64,000 nt of DNA from Adineta steineri. Taxonomy: Eukaryota; Rotifera; Eurotatoria; Adinetida; Adinetidae. The DNA is taken from the NCBI GenBank assembly GCA_905250115.1, contig CAJNOI010000034.1, forward strand, positions 45,297-109,296, read 5' to 3'. Each line of letters opens with the position of its first letter. Position 1 is the first letter of the stretch. A program made the position numbers and the translations under genes. This document shows, in pieces, positions 11,400-22,543 of this stretch. Under the pieces are notes generated by a model. That model searched no databases, was not told where the DNA came from, and saw only the letters and a list, made by a program, of their open reading frames with translations.

Positions 11400-12752
11400 A
11401 ATAATTAAAATAGAATATTGAAAATGACAGTTTTTTTCTAACACATCAAGTTATATGATATATGTTCATCTACTTGACTATTTCAAGTAAATTTTAAAAT
11501 GACAGAGATCAACATTATAAAACTGTAATGGGAGAAAGAGAATCAAACATTCAATATGAATCACGTTCATATATATATATATATGAATAATAGAGAACAC
11601 ATATATGTATGTGTATATAGTAATTGTACACATGAGGCAATGTTTATTGATAATATGTATGGATGAGTTCATATATATATACAACTACATCCTAATATTA
11701 AGTGAGATATTTCCTCCTTTCAAGAATGATTTCAGTTTTTTTTTCTTCTTTTGTATAAAATATGAGTATATTGTCAAGGTGAATCATAAGTAAGGGGTGA
11801 TACCATGATGTCAATTGTATGAATAGCGAAAAAAGGAAGAACCATCGATCATACATAACATATTATAGCGAAAAAAAAGCCTTATGATTAAAATGATGAC
11901 GTAGTTTTGTACTCACTGTTTATTCTTATTCAAATTCGTTATCAACGTAAAAAATCAATACTCTACTTCCTTTGGTATCCAATTTATTACATATATATAC
12001 ATAACAACCGATAACTATATGCATCATTTACATATAAACAAACATACATATCAGATGAATTTCTTTTGTATAAAAAATAATGAAGTTTAATAAATGACTC
12101 TATTATATCGATATAGTTCATATAGATGGTGTAACATTGTTGAATATATAAAGTTATTTTTCTTTATGTACATATTATAATCACTTTTCAAAATGAATAA
12201 AAAAAAACATGACAGTCAATATTATTTAATAATAACGGTTACGCATATGTTTGCTTGATTTTTTTTAATTGATCATACATGGTTAAAAATTTATTTGCGG
12301 ATAATATTATTTTTTTTTATTGAAATGGTAAAATAAAGATTGTGGTAAATATATTTTGAATAATTAAGAATGATTCTTTAGAGTTTCTACGAGAAATATA
12401 CTCGCATATGTACCTTTAATTGTAAGACATTAACACTGCTTTTGTTAATATTTTTAATAAAGTACACTTATATTATTATGTACGACTTCAAAGAAAAGCA
12501 GACGATTAGATAGAGTACACGTATAACGAAATAACAAGACAACAAACCGCATAGAAAGAAAAAGCACAACCATGTCTCTCGACTGTGTTGTTTCTCGCAT
12601 GAGTTGTTTTTATCTGATATAAAACAAATGAGAAAAAAACAACGTCAACAAACATATATATTACGACACTTGTTTTTTCCCCAATATATGTATATATATA
12701 ACAAACATTCTATTAACATCATATAAATTATCAATTTTTACAATTAACAAAT
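11400..12752. other. Divergent intergenic region
   Basis: This stretch separates a minus-strand gene from the plus-strand calcium-sensor gene, so it should hold both promoters. It is dominated by AT and TA-dinucleotide runs (for example 11569-11585) and T-tracts. Open frames at 11478-11684 and 11605-11793 are low-complexity and overlap antisense; I reject them as genes. No specific binding site is identifiable. Confidence 0.45.
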
Positions 12753-13830
12753 ATGTCTTCTATCATCGATAATGAAACAGGTTTTTCTGAAAGTGATATA
12801 CATTTTGCTCGAAAAACATTTATTCGTGATTGTCCTAATGGACGTTGTTCAAAACAAAAATTTCTTACATTTATACGAAAATCAACTTTACAAAAAATTC
12901 ATCAATCAAATGTTCCATTTTTTAAAACATTACAATATTATCGACGACGTAAAAAATTTTTTTCGATGATGTTTGATATATATGATCGAAATCATGATGG
13001 AGAATTAGATTTTGATGAATATCTTTATGCATTATCAGCACTAAGTGGTGCTAATCGTTTACGTACAATTGAAACATTATTTTGTTTTTTTGATACCAAT
13101 AATCAAGGTTATATAACACGAGAAGAATTTAATTCAAGAAAAATAATAGCAGCACAATGTCTTGGACAAGCAAAAACTGGTATTAAAGATAAATTACTAT
13201 ATGAACAAGCATTTAATGCAATGGATGTAGATAAAGATGGACGTATATCAAAAGATGAATTTATTCAATGGCATTTAAATGATCATTTAAAATTAGATGA
13301 AACAAAATCAATAAAAAAACGAACGCGTTTATTGCGTACTATATCAAATCTAGTTGATGGTCGTGGTCCAATTGAAAAAAACCCGGTTGATATATCATTA
13401 GACAAGACTATGAATATTAATACTAATCAAGAGTAAGTTTATTTATTCAATCTCTACGTTATCTTATCTTTATTTTCATGTTAGATCATCTTCAATGTTT
13501 CATATTGATCAATATCTATTAAATATTTTTCGACAAGCACGCAATCGTTTTCATTATGGAAAAAATAAAATTAGTGATCACCAATTTGATTCAGGTGTAT
13601 TGACGTCATCACCAATAAACGCAATCACTGATTTAGACTTGACTGAAAATAGTTTTCAGTGCATTGCTACTAATGAAGCAGATAATGAACTTTTATATCA
13701 ATCATTAGAAGATGTTTTAATTGAAACATTACATGAATTGAGACAACAGCGACAAGAACAAAGATTAAATAGTAATTGTGCAGATAAATCTCTTAGAGAA
13801 GATCAACATTCAATAACAATTCGACTGTAA
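12753..13830 (+). CDS. EF-hand calcium sensor (NCS-like) with a C-terminal extension
   Basis: Two exons (12753-13432 and 13485-13830) flank a 52-nt intron and give 341 residues. Three canonical EF-hand loops are visible: residues 78-89 (D-R-N-H-D-G-E-L-D-F-D-E), 114-125 (D-T-N-N-Q-G-Y-I-T-R-E-E) and 158-169 (D-V-D-K-D-G-R-I-S-K-D-E). The FIRDCPNG segment upstream matches the degenerate first EF-hand of neuronal calcium sensor/recoverin-type proteins, which bind calcium through EF2-4. It lacks the family's usual MG start, so N-myristoylation is not expected. About 140 residues after the last EF-hand have no counterpart in NCS proteins (about 190 residues) and look disordered, with a glutamine/arginine-rich patch (ELRQQRQEQR). 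A divergent branch of the family is likely. Confidence 0.85.
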
Positions 13831-14631
13831 TTATTTTTGCATACCTTCTATATGACCAGTGAATAATTAGTTCTAACTGTGAAGTTCAGATGAGTTTAAC
13901 TTTCGGACTATTCTATAAAATTTTACTCTAAGATATTATCTAAAAGTTATTCAACATGTATGATATACTATGATAATTTTTTGAGCAAAACGTGCTGACA
14001 AAGTTAAGTTTATTAATAATCTATTAATAAGTTATCTTGATTTATAATGATAAAAAGTATTTTATTATAAAAAAAATATTTACTGTTAGACAGAAATCTT
14101 TTTTTTCCATATTTTTCGTAATTACTAGTCAGAGATTTTTTTATTTTATAGTGTAGATTCGATGGATGTTTTTTTTGTAATATAAATTAATATTTTTCAT
14201 AAATAAATTATAATATTTATTTATATACATTGTTCTTTATTCAAAACATATGTTATCGCATCGAATACATTATATTGATTTTATATACATCTAGATCATA
14301 GACATTAGTATATATTGAAATGATATTTCAAATAGTTTATCAATGAATGGTGTATATACAAGATTATTGCCAATTAATTTCTACAAAATTAAATATATAC
14401 TATGAAATTTAAACTTTAATCGTCTCTTTAGAGCACAATTCATATCTAATTCTTTCTTTGCTTTTCTGTCGGGTATATTGATTAATAACAATATAAATCA
14501 TACGAATATGAAATGCAACGCGGTTTTGGCCAATTTGTTTTTCGTTCTGTATTCTCACAAAAAGCGATTTTTTTTCTATCTGTTCTGTGCACTTGTATTT
14601 TCATACGTAGATAACGTACGCAAAGATTAAT
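13831..14631. other. Intergenic, nothing recognised
   Basis: AT-rich sequence between the calcium-sensor gene and the very small minus-strand gene. It has T-tracts and several AATAAA-like signals and no coding or inverted-repeat structure that I could see. Confidence 0.5.
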
Positions 14632-15115
14632 TCAAAGCCTACTTCTTAAAAGATCGTAACCAGTTGGATATCGAGGAAGTGATATTTTATCACCATCAAT
14701 AGTTGTGTCTGTGTCTAAATGAAAGTAAAAAATGGTTCATCTTCTACGATACATTGAAATACAGTCGTATAAATTATGAGATTTGTCATATGAACATGTG
14801 ATTACTAGATCGAATGATAGTAGAAGGTGTGACTCGTCGTCTATCTATAATTTACGATTCATTTTTATACATAATTATCAGGCAAAAGAACGTTTATGAA
14901 TTATATTGATAGGTGTCACAACTGACTGTTTAAATCAAATTTTATAATATATAAAATTCTAACCTTTTCTTATCTTATGTTGGATAATATCAAGTAACTC
15001 ATAGAAATCATCCCAAACGTTTAGCGATTTTACATGATGAACGTAAAGCTAAAGCAGAAAGTAGAACAATAAGTATTTGGTATTATCATTGGTATTTTAG
15101 TTTTCAACATACCAT
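14632..15115 (-). CDS. Candidate 56-residue protein in three exons
   Basis: Three short blocks join in phase: an ATG at 15113-15115 directly followed by a GTATGT donor, exon 14964-15048, and exon 14632-14714 ending in TGA. Introns are 64 nt (acceptor TGCTTTAG) and about 250 nt (acceptor TTTCATTTAG). The product has an amphipathic first half (SLNVWDDFYELLDIIQHKIR) and a polar end (SLPRYPTGYDLLRSRL). The total of 171 coding nt is a multiple of three. The first coding exon contributes only the start codon, and the frame is open for about 25 codons upstream without another ATG, so a longer 5' exon is possible. I do not recognise the family. Transcript evidence would decide whether it is real. Confidence 0.4.
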
Positions 15116-15878
15116 TCTCCTTTTTTTACTCCTACTATTTACTTGACTTTTCTTTTGAAATAATTTATCTGATGAAATATTTCAGATGATTTCTCTTAAA
15201 ATAAAGGTGAAACAAAATACTTTTGTCTATATCATTGAATATTTGGTTTTTGTTTGACGAATTAATAGTTCCACCATTCGATTTCATCAGTTAGCAAATC
15301 TGCTAATCATATTTTTATAATTTTTAGTTGAAACCAAACTATACGTTGAATAAAATACTATTTAAACGAGTATATAAGTAAGAACGTACAAATAATCATA
15401 TGCGTGTCTAGAGATAAAAATTATTACAATGCATGTAGACAGGCAAGTAGGATTAATATTTTATTTATCCTTCACACACAGTCAAATTTAATTATTGAAT
15501 GATATCCCAAAAGTTTTGATAAATCATATACACTTTGATCAAAACTAAATAATATTTGTTTGATGATTTTATTAATTTCTTTCCTTGAAATATATATGAA
15601 TCATCTTTTTTGGAAATTTTCATTTTTATTTTTATTAGAAGAGGAAATACATTGATACGTAAATAGTCTCACACACTGTTAATTGTGATAAAACTGTTAA
15701 TTTTATAATTTAGAATAAATAAATAAATAAAGTACATGTTAAATGATACTAAGCAGTACATGATTAATATTATAACAAAAGAATAAATAAATATGTGCTA
15801 ATGATCTCATTTAACACGATACTTTGTTGTTCTATATATAAGCATGCGAAATAAAAATAAGCTGTTTTTATTGTTATT
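15116..15878. other. Intergenic, nothing recognised
   Basis: This lies between two minus-strand genes. It holds AT-rich sequence with an AAATAAATAAATAAA run near 15716-15730, likely part of the downstream region of the NHL-repeat gene or the upstream region of the small gene. No coding potential was seen. Confidence 0.5.
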
Positions 15879-17633
15879 TTAAATGAGCTGAAATCTTTGG
15901 ACACGGTTGTTATTATAATCGGTTACATACATGAATGTTTCATTATGATTAATAGCTAATGCTGAAGGATAGTTAAACGTTGTATCACTGGATCCCGGAT
16001 TGCCATTAATATCACCTGCAATAGTTACTCCTTCAGTTGCTCCTTGATTCCAGCGTTGAATTCTATTATTACCGTTGTCCACTATGTACAAAGCTCCCGT
16101 CTTATTAGATATTTTAATATAAGATGGAGCAGAGAGCTGATTGCTTCGTGAACCAGAACCATTGCCGCCTGCTACTGTAGTGCCGTTGCATGGCCAAGTA
16201 TCATTTAAGTTGTATCGTTGAATTCGATGGTTGTTTGAATCAGCGACATACAACCATGAATTGTGTTCATCAATTGCTATTCCTACAGGCATATCAAGAT
16301 CCATAGAAGTAGCGCCACTAATAGCTGAGATATGACCAACTATTATTGTACCATTCAATGCATTTGGAGGCCAAAACATTACTCGATGATTCAACATAAG
16401 AGCAACGATCACATTCTTATGACTATCTACTACTACTCCATATGGAAAATACAAACTGCTAAGTTCTGTTCCACGAAAACCATCACCTGCAACTATACGG
16501 GGTAGGGGATTAATTGTTTGCATGTTAGAATATAACACAACTTGAGAAGTAGCATAGTTAGTAACATAAATATCACATCCGTTTCTAGCATTGACATATA
16601 CATCCAAAGGCATGGACAGAGACTGTCCAGAAGCCCCTACAGTTGCTACTACAGAAATATTTGTATAGTTTGTATCAGCATCCCATAAACCGAGAATACG
16701 ATTATTGCCATCATCTACAATAATAATTGAGTCACTGTTGGTTCCCAATATATCAATTCCCGTAGGCGAATTTACACCAACAGTCGGACTATTGCTCATT
16801 TTAGTGGTATCATCCGCAATTGTTGTTCCAGAAAGTACTGACAATGCTATAAAGATAAGAAGTAGATTTCATTATGGAAGAAATCATTGAAAACTATCAA
16901 ACTATAAACTCTTGTAACACTTTCTCGATTATATCTTATTTTATTCTGTTAATAAATCTTTTTTAAGTGTCATGAGAGAACTATCGATCTCAAATCAGAT
17001 GAAAATATAATGATAGACAAAAAAAATTTTGTATAACTTACGACCACATTGATTAAATTGTAAACATGTATAGTTAAGATCTTGTCTACACATGCTCATA
17101 TTTTGTTGACAAGATGCACCAAGTATTGGCGATTGTGGAATACACATTGAAATTGATGCATTCCAATAAGTATGTGGCATACATTCACACGTAGAATTAC
17201 TACCACATCGAAGATAGCGAATTTGATTACAAGTAGAAATACATGGACTGCCGTATTCAGCGAAAAGACGTGCGGAAATTTGTAAAGTACCAACTTGTGC
17301 TTGAGATGAAGATGATGAAACAATTTGACCTAATTTATTTGTATCACCTTCAAATAATCGACATTGTTTCGATGAAGATACTCCATAATCAAAAATACGG
17401 CATAGGACATTGTTGTTACATAATATAGAACATTTCTTGATTGAATCAGTATTAGTTATCGAAATAAGTTGAGCTGGCATATTAGCAGGTATATATTGAT
17501 TGCCTTGACTTGATAATATTGTTTGACTAGCAAAGATTTCTTGAGAATAAGTTTGTTTAATAATTAAAAAAAGAGACCACAGCCAAATAGTCGTATGAAA
17601 AGAGCAGTAATTGTAGAATGGATAGAAAAACAT
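15879..17633 (-). CDS. Secreted PAN/EGF-like and NHL-repeat protein
   Basis: Two exons (17042-17633 and 15879-16846) with a 195-nt intron give 519 residues. A hydrophobic N-terminus (about residues 14-29) ending near TYSQ is a signal peptide. A PAN/apple-like domain follows (cysteines in CSILCNNNVLCRIFDYG...CRLF), then a cysteine-rich EGF-like stretch (CGSNSTCECMPHTYWN). Exon 2 is an NHL beta-propeller, with recurring blade ends DDGNNRILGLW, ADSNNHRIQRYN, DNGNNRIQRWN and TDYNNNRVQRFQ. The N-terminal half has potential glycosylation sites. NHL propellers bind proteins, RNA or glycans; this one is presumably extracellular, ligand unknown. Its acceptor-like TATTATTTAG ends 9 nt before the ATG. 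Large families of such NHL proteins are typical of bdelloid rotifers. Confidence 0.85.
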
Positions 17634-19169
17634 AATTGTTAACTAAATAATACGGAAAAGATTATAATATGTTACATTTTATCACAATAAAAAATAATCT
17701 AGATTTATTTTTTAAACAAACAGAAATCTGTTTAAATAATGAATAATTGTTGATCTTTATTTTGACCATGATTCTACTCCTTTACTCTGGTAATATTCTA
17801 GATATTTTAAGAGAGACTCCACGACAACATTGAGCAACGTTCCAATATACGAGGCAGAAGATAAAAAATACTTTTTTGATCTTTTATGTGCATTTGAAAG
17901 ACCATGTTTTGAAACTAACAAATCCAAATTTTTAGCTCTAATAGTATAAACGTTATATCAATTAAGTTTAGATGATCGCATGAGTTTGCGTATGTATCAG
18001 ACGAATAACTAATGAATATAATACTCATTCTTCTGATATATAATGTCTTGTTTTTTTCCAGTTTCTGGAAAAATTTATAAGTATCTACTAGAATCTCTTA
18101 GAATGTACAAGATCATCTACCATTATCTTTAGTATTTTCACTTAGGGAATGCTTGCTTTGGATATGAGTACAATGAAATACCGATATCCTTGCAGAAGAA
18201 ACTAATACATACCAAAAAAACTGTTCTTGTTGTTAAATGCTATCGTTTAAGGAGAGCCTTTTTTTCAAACTGACAACAAATAACTCAACTATCGTATTCT
18301 TTTTATACACGTCACTAGAGAGTATTTATTAAAAACAGAGAATAGAATAAGAACTTTTTTTTTCTTACAATAACGTCTAGTTTGATTCGTGAAAACAACT
18401 TTAAATTATATTTTTCAGCTTTTTATTTTCTTAGAGATGTATTTTTTTTTGCTGACGTATTAAAAATGTCATATGATGTATAAAATATATCATATGACGT
18501 GAATTGTTTTTTTTAAATTAGATTTCTATTATTAACAAATGTGCAATTTCATATTTAATGAGCAATTTTTTTTTAAGACTTGAAGTGAACGGATATACAA
18601 ACTTGATAAGAAGAATACTTGTGAAATAGTTTGTTGTTTGACATTTATTCCTCTGCTTTAATATCGGTACTTTTAATGTGTGTCATATGTTAAAAATGTA
18701 TCATAACGAATTGATCGAAAGACGAAGAGTTAAACGATCGTTCGAATGGAAAACAAAAAAAAGCGTTCAATATATATTGCGCACATGCTATCGGGAACAC
18801 CGAAAGGGAGTACATTATATATGAAAGATGAAACTTTTAATGTAGTACTAAGAAACAGTAAACTATGAAAAACTATTAAAAGTAATATAATCATGGTGTA
18901 ACTGATTTTCAATATTTTTTCAATTCATTTTTAGTACCTAGATAGTTTGTTATTTATTAATTTAAAAAAAAATTCATTAATAAATATTAATCCATCATAG
19001 TGCACCATCTAATAATGCTTTTTTTCCTTCGTTCGATCATACATAATAGTGTGTTTATTTTCTCTCGAAGCTTCTATTCTATTCTACTTTATATAATATT
19101 ACTTTGACGCACTTTAAATTATATTTAAAACGATAGAAAGTTTTTTTTTTAATTTTTTTCTAATAAATC
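17634..19169. other. Divergent intergenic region
   Basis: This region lies upstream of both the NHL-repeat gene (-) and the PEBP gene (+), so it carries their promoters. It has long T-tracts (18354-18364, 19141-19150) and AT-rich DNA. A hydrophobic minus-strand frame at 18730-18912 lacks an ATG at its 5' end and matches nothing. I report no gene. Confidence 0.45.
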
Positions 19170-19806
19170 ATGGCAAATATAAGTTCAGATGTTGAGCATC
19201 TTCGACAACAATATAATGCTGGAAAAAATCAACGTGATGGACTTGTAATCCAATATAATAATAAACAATTTCAAGATGGTGATGAATTAAAAAAAACCGA
19301 TACTCAAACTGAACCAAAAGTTCAAATTAATATTGAAACTGATTCAAAAAATCCACATTTTACATTAGTAAATATTCTTTTCTTTATATATTTCTAATAT
19401 TTTAGTTATTATTTAGATCATGGCTGATCCAGATGCTCCTCAACGAGGTAATGAACGTGCTGGACCATGGTTACATTGGATTCAAGCTGATTTTCAAGGA
19501 AATAATATAAGTAATGGCAAAACACTTGGTAAATAATTTTTATAAAAAACAAAAACAAAATATATTCAATTAAATTTAATCTTTTCTTTCATAGCTGATT
19601 ATCAAGGTCCAGCACCACCATCTGGTACAGGACCACATCAATATATATTCTTATTGTATAAATCAGCTACAAATGATTTTTCTAAACATAATGGATCGAT
19701 TGCTGTCAGTGATTCAGAAAAACGTAAACAATTCAATCTAAAAAAATTTGAAAATGATCATCAATTACAATTAGTTGCTACAACATCATATACTGTTATT
19801 GGCTAA
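19170..19806 (+). CDS. Phosphatidylethanolamine-binding protein (PEBP/RKIP family)
   Basis: Three exons (19170-19367, 19417-19528, 19595-19806) with introns of 49 and 66 nt give 173 residues. The family core is clear: TLIMADPDAPQRG (the DPDAP anion-pocket motif), WLHWIQADFQGNNISNGKTL (the histidine and the following strand), and PPSGTGPHQYIFLLYK (the GxGxH motif). FNLKKFENDHQL matches the C-terminal helix region. PEBP proteins bind phospholipid headgroups, and some members regulate kinase signalling or inhibit proteases. The length is close to the usual 185-190. The position after GPH, usually arginine, is glutamine here. There is no signal peptide, so a cytosolic protein is expected. Confidence 0.9.
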
Positions 19807-20039
19807 AACTATAAACTTTCTTTTATATGACTGATTGTATTACATTTGTAGTTATAGATATTTTATTAAAAGATAATCATTAGAATGAGGATAAAGCTAA
19901 CAATTATCTTTAATTTCTCCAATACTACATATTTTTGCACATGATAAAAATTAATAATTTTATTATTTTTCTTTTTCAAACAAAACTTTTTACACAGTAT
20001 AAATTATTTAAACAAGTATATTTCATAATTTCGATTTTC

Positions 20040-21819
20040 TCAATGAATATTATGAGATGAAAATACTGGACGATATTTCGGTGGTGGTTCATTAGTTATT
20101 GATGATGATAAATCTGTTAATTTTTCTTGTTCAACATTAACATATTGTTCAATACCATATCGAAATGCACATTTTCCTAACATAACTGTTCGAACTGTTT
20201 GTGTTTGTTCATGAACTTCAAATTGACCAGAACTTATACCAGAATTTCCCGAACGTAATGCATCAGAAAATATTGTTGCTAAATCACCTTCCATATATTT
20301 ATAATAACCACCTGTATTATTTCTTGTACTAATCATTGCAGATATTCGACCACTAAAACGTACTTCAATAGAAAAATCAGCTGAATATTCTTCTTCAGTT
20401 ATACATAACCTATAAAAATTGAATTTTTAATTTATAAGAAAACGAAAGAAATTTTTTCTTACTCAGCATTTGCTTTTGAATGTGGTGAAACACGAATAGC
20501 TGAATTAGCTGACCAGAGCATAAGTGTTTCAAATGTTGAATCTTTTCCATAATCAACACGTTGTTCATGTCGAAGACCACCACCAACTTCTAAAACTTCA
20601 TTTGGTAATTTAAATTTAACTGAACCTTCTTTTTCTTTTGTAAAACCACGTGTAAATGTAAAACTTAATGTTGTTACAGTTGAACGTTCAGCACGTAATG
20701 AATATTCTTGTTCACAATCAGTATTATTTGAAAAATGTGTTTTAAATAATATCTGTGACTTAGGTAAATGCTTTTGATTTGGATGAGCAAAAACAGCTTC
20801 GGATTGCCAAAAATTTGCACGTTTCCAATTAATTTTAACATCAAGTTCTTCACGACGATATTTTGAATCTTCACGATTACGTTTTGATAATTCCCACATT
20901 TTCCATATCTAAGAAACAAAAAACATTTTTTTTTCATACATAATTAAAAAATGAATAGAATTTTGAGACACATGATGCAATGAACTTTGTTCGATTATGT
21001 TCAATGAATGAAATAATGTTATATATGCACACCTGCTGTGTTCCGCTTTCTTTCCATATGTAAATTCAAATCATATACGCAATATGACGTCTGTTATAAC
21101 TTACCCATTTTTCGATGATTTCATCTAAATCAATAATTGTTTTCTGATGTGATCCAGCATCTAAACGTTCCTTGATTTCTTGTCGTTGTAAAGTCATAGG
21201 CTATGTAAAAAAGAAAAAGAATACAATGTATAAGGTCAAATAATTAGGATTAGATCAAATGTCGGTATTGACTAGTAGTTTTGTACTTTTACATGAAACA
21301 AATTAAGCATAAATGATTTACAATCGGTATGTTATTTCAGTTATCATCATGCATGAACAATATGAATATGCCGACATTTATAGAGCAGTGAGGTAGAAAA
21401 ACAAACATAGAATATATTTCTTTTGCTTGAGAAATGAATAAAAATAAATCACATGTATCTGTGATTCTACTCGTTCAGTTTGTTTAGATAGTGAAATTAG
21501 ATCGACTCAATATAATACAGGTATATACATATACATATATCAATATTCTATTTAAAAAAAATAGGTACACTTGAGACTAAGAGTAGCGTCATGATTCACT
21601 ACTTCAATTGATGATTATGACTTGATTGATTCATTATTCAGTCTTCTCTTATCATCAGTGCAATAATTCAATATTTTTTTCAAAGGAAATAAATCATATT
21701 TATCTACTTACACTTTTTCTTTGATTAATTAATGTTGGGATATTTTGTATAAGTCTTTCTGTTGCTCTACCGGTTATATCAGTAAAATTAGTATTACTAA
21801 TATCGGTTATTGTAGACAT
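20040..21819 (-). CDS. Aerolysin/ETX-MTX2-type beta-pore-forming family protein
   Basis: Four exons (21712-21819, 21105-21200, 20463-20908, 20040-20409) join in phase and give 339 residues. The central and C-terminal part shows the alternating Ser/Thr-rich strands of the aerolysin fold. An NNTD...QEYSLRAERS region is followed by a strand pair, a tryptophan-containing segment, and I-R-V-P-x-S-K-x-x-A-E-L just before the last intron. An acidic strand pattern ending FSGRI follows. This layout resembles the pore-forming module shared by aerolysins, ETX/MTX2 proteins and animal natterin- or hydralysin-like proteins. There is no signal peptide, and the first 130 residues are mainly polar or helical, with no lectin motif I can name. 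The role could be defence, digestion or membrane handling inside the cell. The family call rests on pattern only, not a search. No disabling change is visible. Confidence 0.6.
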
Positions 21820-22255
21820 ACTGATTTAATCTTTCTTTTTTTATACAATGATCGTTCTACAATTTATTCATACATATATTTTTTTCTTCCTCTTTCTCTT
21901 CTCAAAATCATGGAATAGAGAGAAAGAGAGAGAAAGAATAGTTTCAGAAGTATATATATATCCAATCAATAGCAAGTCTATTTCGAAAGAACAACGAAGA
22001 AAAATAATCTCTTACATTATCATTTCTTACCCTTTTTCCTCTTTTACATAGTGTACATTTCAACATACGTTTTAGTTAAATTCTTCATCATATATCTATC
22101 TCGCGTTTTAAACAATAATTATCTATGTCTATCATCATTATCTCAATGGAACAATTTTACTAGAAGGGCAAAAAGTCAATTAATATCTGAATTATATACA
22201 TACACAGATGTATGAACAAATGTCACTAATCAAATTATCTTTTCTATGCGTAAAT
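21820..22255. other. Intergenic, nothing recognised
   Basis: Between two minus-strand genes. A plus-strand frame at 21848-22051 lies opposite the promoter side, is low in complexity (AGAGAAAGAGAGAGAAAG run near 21916) and is rejected. Confidence 0.5.
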
Positions 22256-22543
22256 TTATTCATGAGAAGTATTCATAGTGTCATTTGTTTGAATATGATG
22301 ATGTTCATCATGATGAGCACCTTTACGATTTGTTGATTTATGACCTATTCTTTTTGTCTTCTTTTGTCTCGTAGTTTTTGCATTTCGACGTGATTTAGTT
22401 TTTTTCTTTTCGATTCCATGTTGATTTGTTTCCGTAGGAGAAACTGTCGCTTCATAAGCTTGTTTTTGTTGAGCAGATTGTTTTCCAAGACCACCACCTT
22501 TACTCTTTTTATGCGATTGTTTTGTATGATTTCGTTTAACCAT
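22256..22543 (-). CDS. Short highly basic protein of unknown function
   Basis: An uninterrupted ATG-to-stop frame of 95 residues, very rich in lysine, arginine, histidine and glutamine (for example KKSKGGGLGKQSAQQ and a KKKTKSRRNAKTTRQKK stretch) with a histidine-rich tail. The composition suggests a nucleic-acid-binding or nucleolar peptide. There is no globular motif and I do not recognise a family. An AT-rich genome tends to yield lysine-rich chance frames, but the arginine, glycine and glutamine content and a regular ATG start favour a real gene. It could also be one exon of a longer gene. Confidence 0.45.
   Translation of the reverse strand: MVKRNHTKQSHKKSKGGGLGKQSAQQKQAYEATVSPTETNQHGIEKKKTKSRRNAKTTRQKKTKRIGHKSTNRKGAHHDEHHHIQTNDTMNTSHE

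Noticed and set aside
18730-18912. Hydrophobic minus-strand frame
   Set aside because: It opens with TTG rather than ATG, is not recognisable, and lies in a divergent promoter region.
20674-20937. Minus-strand frame of 87 residues
   Set aside because: It is an out-of-frame shadow of exon 3 of the aerolysin-type gene.
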